Positions 33,821 to 43,197 of a stretch of DNA of 48,840 bases are shown here, in pieces (the stretch's first letter is position 1; the number at the start of each line of letters is the position of its first letter). Position numbers and translations under genes: made by a program. The notes beneath the pieces are model-generated. The model had not been told where the DNA came from. It ran no database searches and saw nothing but the letters and a program-made list of their open reading frames with translations. The stretch is from Clostridiales bacterium. GTDB lineage: Bacteria > Bacillota > Clostridia > Lachnospirales > WQUN01. Location of the stretch: contig JAISZB010000314.1 of NCBI GenBank assembly GCA_031269465.1, positions 1 to 48,840 of the forward strand, written 5' to 3'.

Positions 33821-35155
33821 TCACAGCCATGTGTTTTCCGCCTGATACTTTATTTCTCCACCTATGATTGTGCAAGCGCATTTTCCGCCGCCGCTCTCCG
33901 CTAGCTCAGACAAAGCCTCGTTAACGCCGCTTTCCCCTCTTCCCGCTGAGATGTTGAAAAAAGCCAAATGCGCAAGCGCGCCGGGGCAAAGGCAGCCTAT
34001 TCTTCCTTCTCCGCTTGCGCGCCCAAGAGCTGCGGCGCCTCCAAGCGTTGCCGCCGCGAGAAGCCTGCGCGGCAGATCAACTGACCCGTATCCCTGCTTT
34101 TTTGCAAGCGCGGAAAGCGCAGCGACATCATCCATGAGATCCAGCGATGGCGATGATGAAAGGGAGTCGGTGCCTATCGCAATGGGATTTCCCTCCGACA
34201 GATAGAGCGCCACGGGAGGCTCGTCAAGGCCGGCGATGAAATTCGAGCGCGGGCATAGGGCGGTGGATGTCCCTCTTTTCCTGAGAATTTCAAGATCATC
34301 CTTTGTTGCGTACACCCCATGGGCGATATGGCAGTCAGGGCCAAGCAATCCAAGCCTGTCTGCATATCTGAGAGAGCTTTCCCCATTTCCTCCCAGTCGC
34401 ATCAGAGAAAAGTCCTTCGCTTTGAAGCTATGCCAATCCCGATATTGCCTGCAAGGATCATCCATTTCCTTTTCCATCGGAGATTCAAGCAGATGCATAT
34501 GGAGCCTCAATCTATTTCGCCTGGCAATGCCGGGAAGCTCAAGCAGTGGCAGCTTGTCCAGGGAGTACGGGGCGTGCGGGCTGATTCCCGCTCCAGGAAT
34601 TCTGGGAAAGCTTGCAATATGGCCAAGAATTCTATGTTCGCTTTCAGAGCGCTTGCAATCAGCCCAATCTTCATTAGTTTCATTTATCACCTCCCAATAT
34701 GCTAGTCCGTCGAGGCCGGACGATGAAAGCGCGTCCGCTGCTTCTGGATTTGTGACTACATCAGCCGCTGCGGCTGTTCCGCTTTCAATTAAACGCCTCG
34801 CCCCATCGAGAGCCCAATCGCGCCACGGCGGATTCGAGGCCTTCACAAGGGGTTCATACACATCATTGAAAGCCAAAGCCCATTCATGAAAATCTTTATG
34901 AACAAAACTGCCCAATGCGCCCATCCCGGTATATTGCAGATGCGTATGGGCATTCACAAGTCCCGGCGCGATTATTCCGCCGAATCTGCGCTCAGTATAC
35001 GCTAATCCCATAGCTTTCAGATCATCAATGACATCGGGGCGTTTGCCGGCAAAAAGCACTCGCGAGCCGCGCACGGCAACAGCTCCGTCGGAAATAGGAG
35101 GCGAAGCGATTGGAAGCGTAAGATCCGCCGAATATATTACGATGCCTTCTTCCAC
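33821..35155 (-). CDS. Amidohydrolase, SAH/MTA deaminase-like
   Basis: 444-residue metal-dependent hydrolase of the cytosine-deaminase / 5'-methylthioadenosine-S-adenosylhomocysteine deaminase group. Metal and catalytic residues: GLVNAHTHLQYTGMG near 66 (HxH), ISPHAPYS near 190, LHMHLLESPMEKE near 218 (His, Glu), and the Asp in AIGTDSLSSS near 335. The start is GTG with GGAGGG nine bases before it, only six bases after the stop of the SAH-hydrolase-like gene, so the pair forms one operon. By context, deamination of S-adenosylhomocysteine or a related adenosyl compound is the best guess; aminofutalosine deaminase or a guanine/cytosine-type deaminase remain possible. Confidence 0.85.
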   Translation of the reverse strand: MEEGIVIYSADLTLPIASPPISDGAVAVRGSRVLFAGKRPDVIDDLKAMGLAYTERRFGGIIAPGLVNAHTHLQYTGMGALGSFVHKDFHEWALAFNDVYEPLVKASNPPWRDWALDGARRLIESGTAAAADVVTNPEAADALSSSGLDGLAYWEVINETNEDWADCKRSESEHRILGHIASFPRIPGAGISPHAPYSLDKLPLLELPGIARRNRLRLHMHLLESPMEKEMDDPCRQYRDWHSFKAKDFSLMRLGGNGESSLRYADRLGLLGPDCHIAHGVYATKDDLEILRKRGTSTALCPRSNFIAGLDEPPVALYLSEGNPIAIGTDSLSSSPSLDLMDDVAALSALAKKQGYGSVDLPRRLLAAATLGGAAALGRASGEGRIGCLCPGALAHLAFFNISAGRGESGVNEALSELAESGGGKCACTIIGGEIKYQAENTWL

Positions 35156-35161
35156 AAAAGC

Positions 35162-36601
35162 TTACCCTCCCAAAGTATGAAACCTGGTTTCACGCCATGA
35201 CGCGCCCCGAGGCTTCCCGTCAATTTGAACAGACATCGATTCAAGCTTAATCCTGGCGATGCCTTCGCTTATTTCATCGGGCAGGCGCATTACCTTCTTA
35301 GGAAGCGCGCCTCTGTTTTTGATGATGTACGCTAAGGATTCCATTTGCCCCGCGAATGAAAGATCCATGATTTCTATGGGATTTCCGCCTCCGCTGGTGT
35401 AATTAATGCCATGCCCTCTTGAAAGCACGGTAAGAGTTTTGCCGGCTATCTTCAAACGACACCTGTCCCTGTCAGACTCGTCAAACTCAGCGCTTGATTC
35501 CGCAACAGCCTGCTCATGGGCGATTTCATTAAGGGCTCCGCCGGCGGAAGCAATCACGGCGCCGTCCTTCGCGCAAGCGAGAGCCTGCGCCGTGATTGTT
35601 CGGCTTACGCCGGAAGCGGAAATAATCCAGTCCGCGTCATGGCACGCCTCAAGAAGGGGCGCCACGGAAAATCCGTCGTGAAGAGCCTGCAAAGCGGCAA
35701 TGGGGTTGACTTCGCTTATAACGACGCTTGAACCCAGCGCCCTGAGCCTCTTGGCAATGCCAAACCCCACCGGGCCGTATCCCGCGACTGCGGCGTTTTT
35801 TCCGCAGGCGCTTTCCCCTGTCAGTTCAATCAAAGCCGCGACTACGGTTTCTCCAGTTCCGTGAGCATTATCAAACAACGTTTTAATTTTCATATCGTTA
35901 ACCGCCACAGCCGGTACAAGAAGCGCGCCTTCGCTCTCCATCTCTCTGAGAGCCGCGACTCCGCAGGTCGTCTCTTCGGAAATTCCAACAAGCCCTTCAA
36001 TCAAATTTTTGCACTCCATGTGCAATAGCCTTGAGATGCCTGCGCCGTCATCCAGAAGCAATTCCGGCTTGAGCGAATCAAGCGTCTTCAGCGCTTCAGC
36101 GCGATCCTCTTCAGGCGTATTACTTGAATGCGCGTTCACCTTCATGCCGGCAGCCGCAAGCGCGTCGGCGACATCCTGATCTACGGAGGTCGAGCCGCAA
36201 TAAACCTGGATAACCGCTCCAAGGTCATGTAGATCCAGAAGCAGAACGGCTGTTTTCGGTTCCAGGATCAGATTCGCGGCGATTTTCACCCCCGCAAACA
36301 CATTATTAGGCGTTTTCATGTAATGCTCAGTCAGCGCCGCCAGACAAGGCATGTGCAGACGCGCGTAATCGATTCTAGCCTTTGCGCTTCGCTTTGCCGG
36401 GGGATCATCAATTAATTTTGAGACTGACTCCTTGTCAAAATCAGCGCCTCCTTTAACCTGACGCATTCCCCAATCAGCAAGAAGGCGCTCATTGAGTCCG
36501 AAATCCTCGCTAACTGAGGCGGCGGCAATGCTTCTGTTGGATGTCTTTGCAATATCGCGGACAAACCGCTCGCTCAGAGAAAAACCATGAAACCTTTCCA
36601 T
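35162..36601 (-). CDS. S-adenosylhomocysteine-hydrolase-like protein, divergent
   Basis: 479 residues with SAH-hydrolase architecture: the ligand Asp region ELLLDDGAGI near 178, GISEETTCGVAAL near 205, VAVNDMKIKTLFDNAHGTGE near 232 (Lys and Asp of the family's N-D-x-x-x-K-x-x-F-D-N), and a NAD site VAGYGPVGFGIAKRL near 270. But the canonical GCLHMT(V)QTAV segment reads NLILEPKTAV (His and Thr lost), the conserved His of the N-I-G-H-F motif is replaced (SAGGALNEIA), and the aromatic C-terminal tail is missing. It is thus a separate branch, perhaps acting on another thioether nucleoside. AAAGGA precedes the ATG. Co-transcribed with the amidohydrolase. Confidence 0.85.
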   Translation of the reverse strand: MERFHGFSLSERFVRDIAKTSNRSIAAASVSEDFGLNERLLADWGMRQVKGGADFDKESVSKLIDDPPAKRSAKARIDYARLHMPCLAALTEHYMKTPNNVFAGVKIAANLILEPKTAVLLLDLHDLGAVIQVYCGSTSVDQDVADALAAAGMKVNAHSSNTPEEDRAEALKTLDSLKPELLLDDGAGISRLLHMECKNLIEGLVGISEETTCGVAALREMESEGALLVPAVAVNDMKIKTLFDNAHGTGETVVAALIELTGESACGKNAAVAGYGPVGFGIAKRLRALGSSVVISEVNPIAALQALHDGFSVAPLLEACHDADWIISASGVSRTITAQALACAKDGAVIASAGGALNEIAHEQAVAESSAEFDESDRDRCRLKIAGKTLTVLSRGHGINYTSGGGNPIEIMDLSFAGQMESLAYIIKNRGALPKKVMRLPDEISEGIARIKLESMSVQIDGKPRGASWRETRFHTLGG

Positions 36602-37876
36602 GCGGCAATCCTTTCTTTAATGAAGGCAGTTTCATAACCAAAATCTAAACCCGCATTTATAGCGCCTATAGAAGCAGTGGAATCATGTGGGATAATTCAA
36701 ATCCATTTTCCCAACAATTAATCTTATCACATAATGACCAAATTCTCAATATATGCAATCAGCCTGAAGTTATACTGATCGCTGTCAATTTGACCGGTTT
36801 TAGATCGGATATCCGATTTGGTCAGAGATTCGAGTCCACAGGTATGCCGAAGGCCTTGGAGTGGACTGCAGACATGCCTGGAACCGCGAGAACCGCACAT
36901 GCAGACATCCGATTAAGGTCCGCTACGAGCCATGCTCGCTATAGCTTTATAGACTGAGACTGAATAATTCGGCGATAAATTCGCGAAGTTAAACTCAAAA
37001 CTGCTGTAGATAAGCGCACAGATTACGAATTTAAAAGCTGGCTCTAAGAAGTAAAATCATACAAAAATCCCAAGCTTACAGGCGTACTTTCCGAAATGTT
37101 TAATGGAATGGAGAGCCGCAAATTCAGCCTCCAAGACGCAGTTCAAAGGCCAAATAAAAACGTTCGATTTACATCTTTCCCACCGCTAAAAAGAAATATC
37201 ATAAGATTGCCGGGAAGAGCAACGCGCTTTATGTCGAATTGCAGCATCTTGAAAAGCAGGGTTTTTTCTCCAATGGCAAGCTACGTTCTACGATTTTAGC
37301 GCAACCGTAGACGACTCTCTTTGTTATTAACGGTGAAGCGGGCAGTGAAATCCTGTCGCCTACTGCCTTTGCAGCAACAAGCGATAATCCCCAACCAGCT
37401 CTGAATAAAACTGTATTTTGGCGGCAGAAACAGAAGATTCGGCGGATCTAGCAGGAAAAATGTGCAGCTGGCCCTTGCTTCGGGAATATACGACAAGATC
37501 TACACATACATGATCTGCCTCATGTAAACATCCTATGGATGCAAGGATACGATGCAGACTCGGTCGAGGGACTTTCGTTCGACGGGATGACAATCCAGAA
37601 ATACAGAATTCAATGGAAAACATGCATGGCATCAATGTAGCTTTAGATAAGCAAGGCTTGCAAAATTGATCAGACCATGCTAGACTTACATTGCTAATAT
37701 TTGGAATAGCCAGTTTGATACTTTAAGGTTTCTTTGATTTGCGAGAGAGTAGGTACTTCTAATTGCTTGCGGAATCTGCCATCACAGGCAGCAACATTTT
37801 AAATTGAATGGACTTCAAAATTTTACCAAACATTTGCAATAGCAACATATGGCACTTGATTAAATGAGGTGACATT
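36602..37876. other. Intergenic region with gene fragments
   Basis: 36.77-36.85 kb may hold a worn family A piece (TTATACTGATCGCTGTCAATT). 37.08-37.63 kb has short plus-strand frames that look like one eroded gene (KLRSTILAQP.. and GYDADSVEGLSFDGMTIQ) which I do not recognise. Near 37424-37465, GATTCGGCGGATCTAGCAGG and its flanks resemble 24127-24168. Confidence 0.4.
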
Positions 37877-39659
37877 ATGAGCGTTGCTGTCAATTATGAT
37901 GACTTCCGCTTGGTTATAAAAAGCGGAGAGCAACTTTATTTTGACAAATCCGAATTGATTCTCAATTTTATTCGCGGTCCAGGAGTAACTCTAGTGACTA
38001 GGCCCAGACGATTTGGAAAATCACTCAACCTATCAATGCTATATTACTTCTTCTCGAATAAAAACAGCAAGGAACACGCAGAACTGTTCCGAGGCCTAAA
38101 TATATGGAATCATGAGAACGCAAGGAGGCATCAAGGCAAATACCCGGTCATCCATTTGACGTTCGTGGGAATTTCAAGCACCACCTGGTTAGGAATGCTG
38201 ATCCAGATCGCCCAGCTTGTTCAGAGCGCGTTGTTTGACATGATTGAGCTTCTAGACAGCGAACGCCTGCCAAATGTTTTCAAATCCGAAGTGAATAAGA
38301 TATTCAATGAATGCTTTGGCGTAAATAAACTGGAGAATTGCAAGCCAGACAGCCTTGATGAGATAAACAGCATCATTGAAGCTGGAGGTCTTAAGCAAAG
38401 CCTGAAGAAATTCAAGGTGGCTGCATGCGCATTATGGGGAAGAAGCTATCATCCTCATTGATGAATATGACGCTTGCTTGATTGAAGCGAAATCCAACGG
38501 CTATTATAATGAAGCCATTGGCTTTTTCCGCGCTTTTTTCACCAACTCCATGAAGAGCAACCGATTCCTAAAATTCGCGGTCATTACAGGCATCTGCAGG
38601 ATATCAAAGGAAAGCCTCTTCAGTGAATTCAACAATGTAAAAGTGAGGGATGTGTTCAGCTCAGCATTGGCGGAGTATTACGGCTTGACCGAGGCGGAGG
38701 TGTCCGCCGCCTTGAAAAGCGCCAAGCTGGAAAATGAATATGATAATGTTCAAGAATGGTACAATGGATATAATATCGGTGGAATGAAGATATGCAATCC
38801 CCTTAGCATCTCGCAGTTCCTGGAAAACAGAAAATTCGGCTACTATTGGGTGAACACAGGCGGAACATCTTTAATCACCCTGCAACTGAAGATGGCAAAC
38901 TACAAAGTCCTGGAGGAATTGAAGGTTCTTTGGAAAGGTGGATCCATCACAACAGATGTGTCCACTTTCATCACATTCAATGATCTTAACAGGTACAATG
39001 ACTTGTCGCTGTATTCCCTTCTAGTTGCTGCTGGATACTTGACATTGGACAGCGATAGCTCGAAAGCTGTGGCAGATGAGAAACTGCATGGTGTTTTGAA
39101 GGCGCCGAACAATGAGGTGAAAATAGCTTTCAAGCTGATGCTCCAGGATTTCTACAAAGCCATGAACTACGACAACGACTTTGTGGAAATGCTAAAAGCC
39201 ATTTTTGCGGGAGACGCCAAGGAGTTTGAAAAGCATCTCAGCAACTTCATGCTGGAGTCTGTCAGTTATTTCGATTCCACCGAAGCCTTCTATCATGGGC
39301 TAACTTTAGGCATCATGCTTTTCTTCAGGGGCGATTATGAGGTCAAGTCCAACAGGGAGGCAGGAGAGGGACGCTTCGACATAGCTCTTGTGCCTCTGGC
39401 GCCCATAAACCCTGGGATTGTCATTGAATGCAAAAAGGTTGATTTAGTGGCAACAGTCAAAACAAATGATGGATCTGACGGAGACGCTAAAACGAAAAAG
39501 GTGAAAATCCAAGATCCTGTGAAGGTAGCCATGGATGCTCTGAAGCAAGTGAAAGACAGAAAGTATGTTGCAGAGTTTAAGTCAAAGGGAGTTCCTTTTA
39601 TTGTTTATGGCATAGCTTACCTCAAGAAATCCTGCCATATTGAAATATTGCACATATAG
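37877..39659 (+). pseudogene. AAA-ATPase-like / PD-(D/E)XK nuclease protein, frameshifted
   Basis: Member of the widespread AAA-ATPase_like plus PDDEXK_9 family, often many copies per genome and of unknown role. The first half (37877-38461) has FDKSELI and the P-loop VTRPRRFGKSLNLSML near residue 54. The second half (38478-39659) follows a frameshift between about 38410 and 38440: the Walker B IILIDEYDA is encoded in the other frame. It continues with FAVITGICRISKESLFS, WYNGYNIGG, WVNTGGTS and the nuclease site GEGRFDIALVP .. IVIECKKVD. Apart from that one shift the gene is complete (about 595 codons), so it is either recently dead or a sequence error. The start ATG follows GAGGTGACATT. Confidence 0.88.
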
Positions 39660-39822
39660 AAATCCATGATGATTAACTTATATATCCTAAGAACTGCTTC
39701 TTTTATTGTATCCATCATAAACTTCAATTCCAGTCGCCCTTTCCTCAATCATGCCATTTAATACTTCAAGAAGCCAAAGTTATTCTAAATACCGGAATAT
39801 TCTTTCTTCTATTATGCAAAGC

Positions 39823-39853
39823 AGAAAAGCGGTGGAGAATCCACCGCTTTTCT
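39823..39853 (-). terminator. Terminator behind the SLH remnant
   Basis: Perfect stem AGAAAAGCGGTGGA / TCCACCGCTTTTCT with a GAA loop, 17 bases beyond the SLH fragment's end. Confidence 0.75.
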
Positions 39854-39869
39854 GAACAGTTGATGAAGA

Positions 39870-40022
39870 CTATTTTGCTGTGGCAGCCCATATTTAGCTA
39901 TAAGCCCAGTATTGCGCATCAACATCGATGTATGGGTTATCAGCGGCGGCATTAGCCGCCCTTCCAAGAATCCTGTTGACTATGATGACCATCTCAGCCC
40001 TCGCGGTTTTATCCATCTGCAT
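39870..40022 (-). pseudogene. S-layer homology (SLH) domain fragment
   Basis: Reads MDKTARAEMVIIVNRILGRA, then DVDAQYWAYS, an in-frame TAA, and IWAATAK before TAG. This is the last SLH repeat of a cell-surface protein (T-R-A-E, N-R-x-L-G-R, and the D-V-x-x-x-Y-W-A-Y pattern that opens a repeat). The upstream part of the gene is replaced by the IS607 element and unrecognised sequence; ESALASQESYG at about 40140-40190 may be another scrap of it. Confidence 0.7.
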
Positions 40023-40264
40023 GTCAGAACTCAATTTTGTCCTAATTGAATGCAGTGCTTACGACTGGGGATCTTGCATCTTCAATTGGGGTTTTGGTGC
40101 AGAGCAAGAGGCATAGGATTCATCCCCACCCCATAACTCTCCTGACTGGCCAGTGCCGATTCCTTTGCAAGCTCGCTGTAGTCCGCATCTTCTTTGAGAG
40201 GGGAAAAATGAAAATATTTCTCACAATAAATTATAATCTTGGATAGCTTTACCGTTATTTAAAA

Positions 40265-40399
40265 CTTATACAAATCTAATCAAATCATTGATCAGATTTG
40301 ATGTTTAATTCCTGCTTCGCCGAGTAGCTGACGCGGAACTCTCCACAGGCTGACACCGTGTAACTCACGGCAAGAAATGTTATGAGCTCTTGACTATTT
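40265..40399 (-). ncRNA. Probable TnpB omega RNA (reRNA) of the IS607 element
   Basis: Directly after the tnpB stop on the minus strand, GGTGTCAGCCTGTGGAG, GTTCCGCGTCAGC and GGCGAAGCAGGAA resemble the conserved 3' part of TnpB guide RNAs, ending in a palindromic AAATCTGATCAATGATTTGA. Limits are approximate, and the guide would start beyond the right end. Confidence 0.5.
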
Positions 40400-41748
40400 T
40401 CAGCTCGCTTGCAGTTTAGCTAAAGCCATCTTTTCTAAGTTATTCGCGGCGTTGATATCCCTATGGTGACGGGCGCCGCAGCTTTGGCAGTCCCATTCTC
40501 TTTCTGAGAGTTTTAACCCGCCGTAAACAGCGCCGCAATGGCTACAAGTTTTACTGGATGGGAAGAAAGGATCCGCTAATACCACTTGTGCGCCTGCTGC
40601 ATCCGCCTTATACAGCAATTGCCGTTTAAACTCATAAAAAGCGCCGTCCGCAATATGTTTCGCCAATTTATGATTCGCAAGCATCCCTTTTACGTTTAAG
40701 TCTTCTATGCCAATGACACTATAGGTAACGGCCAGAAACGTCGTTAGCTTATGCAATGTGTCGTGCCTGGCGTCCGTTATCCGCTTATGTATCTTTGCAA
40801 CCCGTTTCCGCTGTTTTCGGTAATTGTTTGATTTTTTCTCGTCCTTTTTCGCCCCGATCTTTCTCGAAAGCGATTTCTGGGCCCTGGCGAGCTGATCCGC
40901 ATATTGCCTCGTTGCTTTGCTTCCCTGTATTACTGTTCCGTCCGACAGGGTGGCCAGCGCCTCAGCGCCTAAATCAACACCGATAGCTTGGTTTTTGCTG
41001 TCGGGGAATCGATAGGTTTTTGTGGCGTCGCTTATATCTGTTTCAACGGTAATTGACGCATACCATTGATCAGCCTTGCGGCTGATGGTAACGGCCAATA
41101 TTTTCCCACTATACCGGAACGGCTCAGCCATCTTTAACGGGGAGTCCAGATTCGGGATCTTTAAAGCCTGGCCGCCTCTGCCTATTTCATCCAGACAGGT
41201 CAAAGCCGTATAATCCATGCGGAAACTGTCATTTTGCCCCTTTTTTTGAATTTGGGGAATCCGAACTTCTCTTTGCCACGAAAATGCTTCATGGCATTGG
41301 CAAAATCATTTTTTATGGCGAGTTGAACGGCGCATTTCGTTACTTCGTACATCCACGGATATTTTTCTTTTTTGAGCCCGTTCAATTCTTTCCGGTATTC
41401 ACCCTCATTGATTCTCTCGCCTTTTACGTCTGAAGCTTCGCGTAAATTCATTTCAGCTTTTGCTGTGGCCGCACGGCGCTCTTTCTTTGCCTGTTTTTTT
41501 GTCTTTTTGCTGTCAGGGTTATAATCGGCTGTCCTCGCTTCGTTTAGCGTTTTCCATTCAGGCATATCTTCATGTTCCGCTATCCATTTTCCTAATGCCC
41601 AGTTATAAGCGAACCGCGCCGTCCCACATGCTTTCCGGAGATATGTTTCTTGCTCGTTATTTGGGTATATCCTTATTTTGTGCGCCCTCAGCACTGTCCG
41701 CCACCGCCTTTGCGACATCTTCCAATAACTTTTCGCTCTTTGATCCAT
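40400..41748 (-). pseudogene. tnpB: tnpB of an IS607-family element, frameshifted
   Basis: TnpB is the RNA-guided RuvC nuclease of IS200/IS605 and IS607 elements, ancestor of Cas12. N-terminal part 41200-41748 (HKIRIYPNNEQETYLRKACG, YEVTKCAVQLAIKNDFANA) and C-terminal part 40400-41218 are in different frames, meeting in an A7G4 run where FKKRGKMT should read KKGQNDSFRMDYT. All catalytic parts are present: Asp in GVDLGAEALATL, Glu in GIEDLNVKGML, zinc finger CSHCG..CQSCG, Asp in HRDINAANNL. Removing one base shift restores a protein of about 440 residues. It could be a real mutation, a homopolymer error, or frameshifted translation. Confidence 0.88.
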
Positions 41749-42136
41749 ATAAGCGGGCGGAGAATGCCGCGATTATTTCCGGCGCGCCTGAAGCCGGCCC
41801 TTTTTTATGATAATTCATCCCGGAACCTAAATCGGATATTAACTCATATGTCCACCCATTTTGGCTTCAAAACAGCTCTAATACTTGTTTTTGGCGCTCC
41901 AAATCCGCTTTCTGATCATGGCTCGATACCCGGGCATATGCTACCGTCTTTCTATTATCCGCCAGCGCCGTGTATTTGTGAACCATCTCTGGCCGAAGTT
42001 TTGATATATCATAGCGACTGTGCCCGCCTTCCGTCTTTATTGATGGCAATTTCCCTTCATAATCCCATCTCCGCAACGTTATCTCGGATACCCCAAGTAT
42101 TTTAGCCGCCTTCCCTATTGATACTAAATTTTCCAT
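41657..42136 (-). pseudogene. tnpA: tnpA serine recombinase of IS607, broken
   Basis: N-terminal MerR-like DNA-binding part: IGKAAKILGVSEITLRRWD. Then KTVAYARVSSHDQK with the catalytic-serine motif, ERQKQVLELF, then TGA where Cys is usual. The frame continues NGWTYELISDLGSGMNYHKKG, then jumps (about 100 residues missing) to EIIAAFSARLYGSKS and a terminal TAA that overlaps tnpB. A nonsense codon plus an internal deletion, so the element can no longer move itself. Confidence 0.88.
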
Positions 42137-42201
42137 AACTTATTTTATCATATCTATTCTTATCTTGCAATATTAATTATACTCATTTTGATATAATTTA
42201 C

Positions 42202-43197
42202 TTAGATTTGATCAGAATTTATGAAACAGTTTCTAACCCTCTTCTGCGCGAGATAACGCTCCCAGTGTTCACTCGGCAAAGAACCATCGGCAAGCGCGGC
42301 GAGAATCGCGCAACCCGGCTCGGTCTTGTGACGGCAATTCGTGAAGCGGCATTGAGAAGATAATTCCTCTACATTTCTAAACCCGACGCTGATGCCCTCG
42401 TCCGCGCCGAACAGCCCAAGTTCCCGCATGCCCGGCGTGTCTATGACCATCGCGCCGGAAGGGAGCATGAAAAGCTGGCGGTGCGTCGTCGTGTGGCGGC
42501 CCCGGCTGTCATCCTCGCGGATGGCTTTTACTTCCATTAACTCTTGACTCATCAATGCGTTTAGCAGCGATGACTTGCCAACGCCGGACATGCCGAGGAA
42601 AACCACGGTCTTTCCGGGTTGCAAGTATTCGCCAAGCTCATCCATGCCAAATCCGGTATGCGAGGAAATCGCGTGTGCCGGCACATCTGGCGCGGCATTT
42701 TGAACATCGGCTAACGCAGTAGAGAAATCCTCGACCAAATCCGCTTTTGTAAGGATTACCACGGGCTGCCCGCCGCTCTGCAATGCCTGCGTCAGATAAC
42801 GCGCGATTCGGTTGACTTTGAAGTCCCCATTCAAGGACGACAGAATGAATACATAGTCAAAATTCGTTGCGACAACCTGTTCAAGAATCGTTTTGACGTA
42901 ACCTGCAGCATGTCCCGAAAAATCAGCGCGGGAAAATTTCGAGCGTCGGGGGAGCAATCTATCAATGCGCGAATCACCAAGCTCGTTGTATTGCAATAGC
43001 ACAAAGTCGCTGACGCAAGGGAAATCTCCACGTTCTTCCGCTGCATAATAGAACGCGCCTTTAAGCAAAGCCGCCACATCGCCGCGTTCGGTAACGACGG
43101 CATACTGCGCTCCCCGATGTTCCGTGACCCGACCGGGAAGCAGGCCATCGGGCGGCATTTCTACTTCGGTGTAGCCGTAAATCTTCAGATCAATCAT
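42202..43197 (-). CDS. RsgA-like ribosome-assembly GTPase
   Basis: Circularly permuted GTPase that helps mature the 30S subunit. An OB-fold-like N-terminus is followed by the G4 motif LTKADLV near 152, G1 GMSGVGKSSLLNAL near 205, G3 DTPGMRELG near 255, and a zinc knuckle CRFTNCRHKTEPGC near 285. 331 residues is normal. The ribosome site is weak (GGAGAG 14 bases before the ATG). The sequence is G/C-richer than its surroundings and stands alone next to IS607 debris, so it may be an acquired second copy rather than the housekeeping rsgA. Confidence 0.9.
   Translation of the reverse strand: MIDLKIYGYTEVEMPPDGLLPGRVTEHRGAQYAVVTERGDVAALLKGAFYYAAEERGDFPCVSDFVLLQYNELGDSRIDRLLPRRSKFSRADFSGHAAGYVKTILEQVVATNFDYVFILSSLNGDFKVNRIARYLTQALQSGGQPVVILTKADLVEDFSTALADVQNAAPDVPAHAISSHTGFGMDELGEYLQPGKTVVFLGMSGVGKSSLLNALMSQELMEVKAIREDDSRGRHTTTHRQLFMLPSGAMVIDTPGMRELGLFGADEGISVGFRNVEELSSQCRFTNCRHKTEPGCAILAALADGSLPSEHWERYLAQKRVRNCFINSDQI

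Noticed and set aside
41210..41260. Programmed -1 frameshift as the normal way to make TnpB
   Set aside because: The A7 run could slip, but TnpB genes are not known to use this and the codon phasing is not the ideal heptamer; a mutation or sequence error is simpler.
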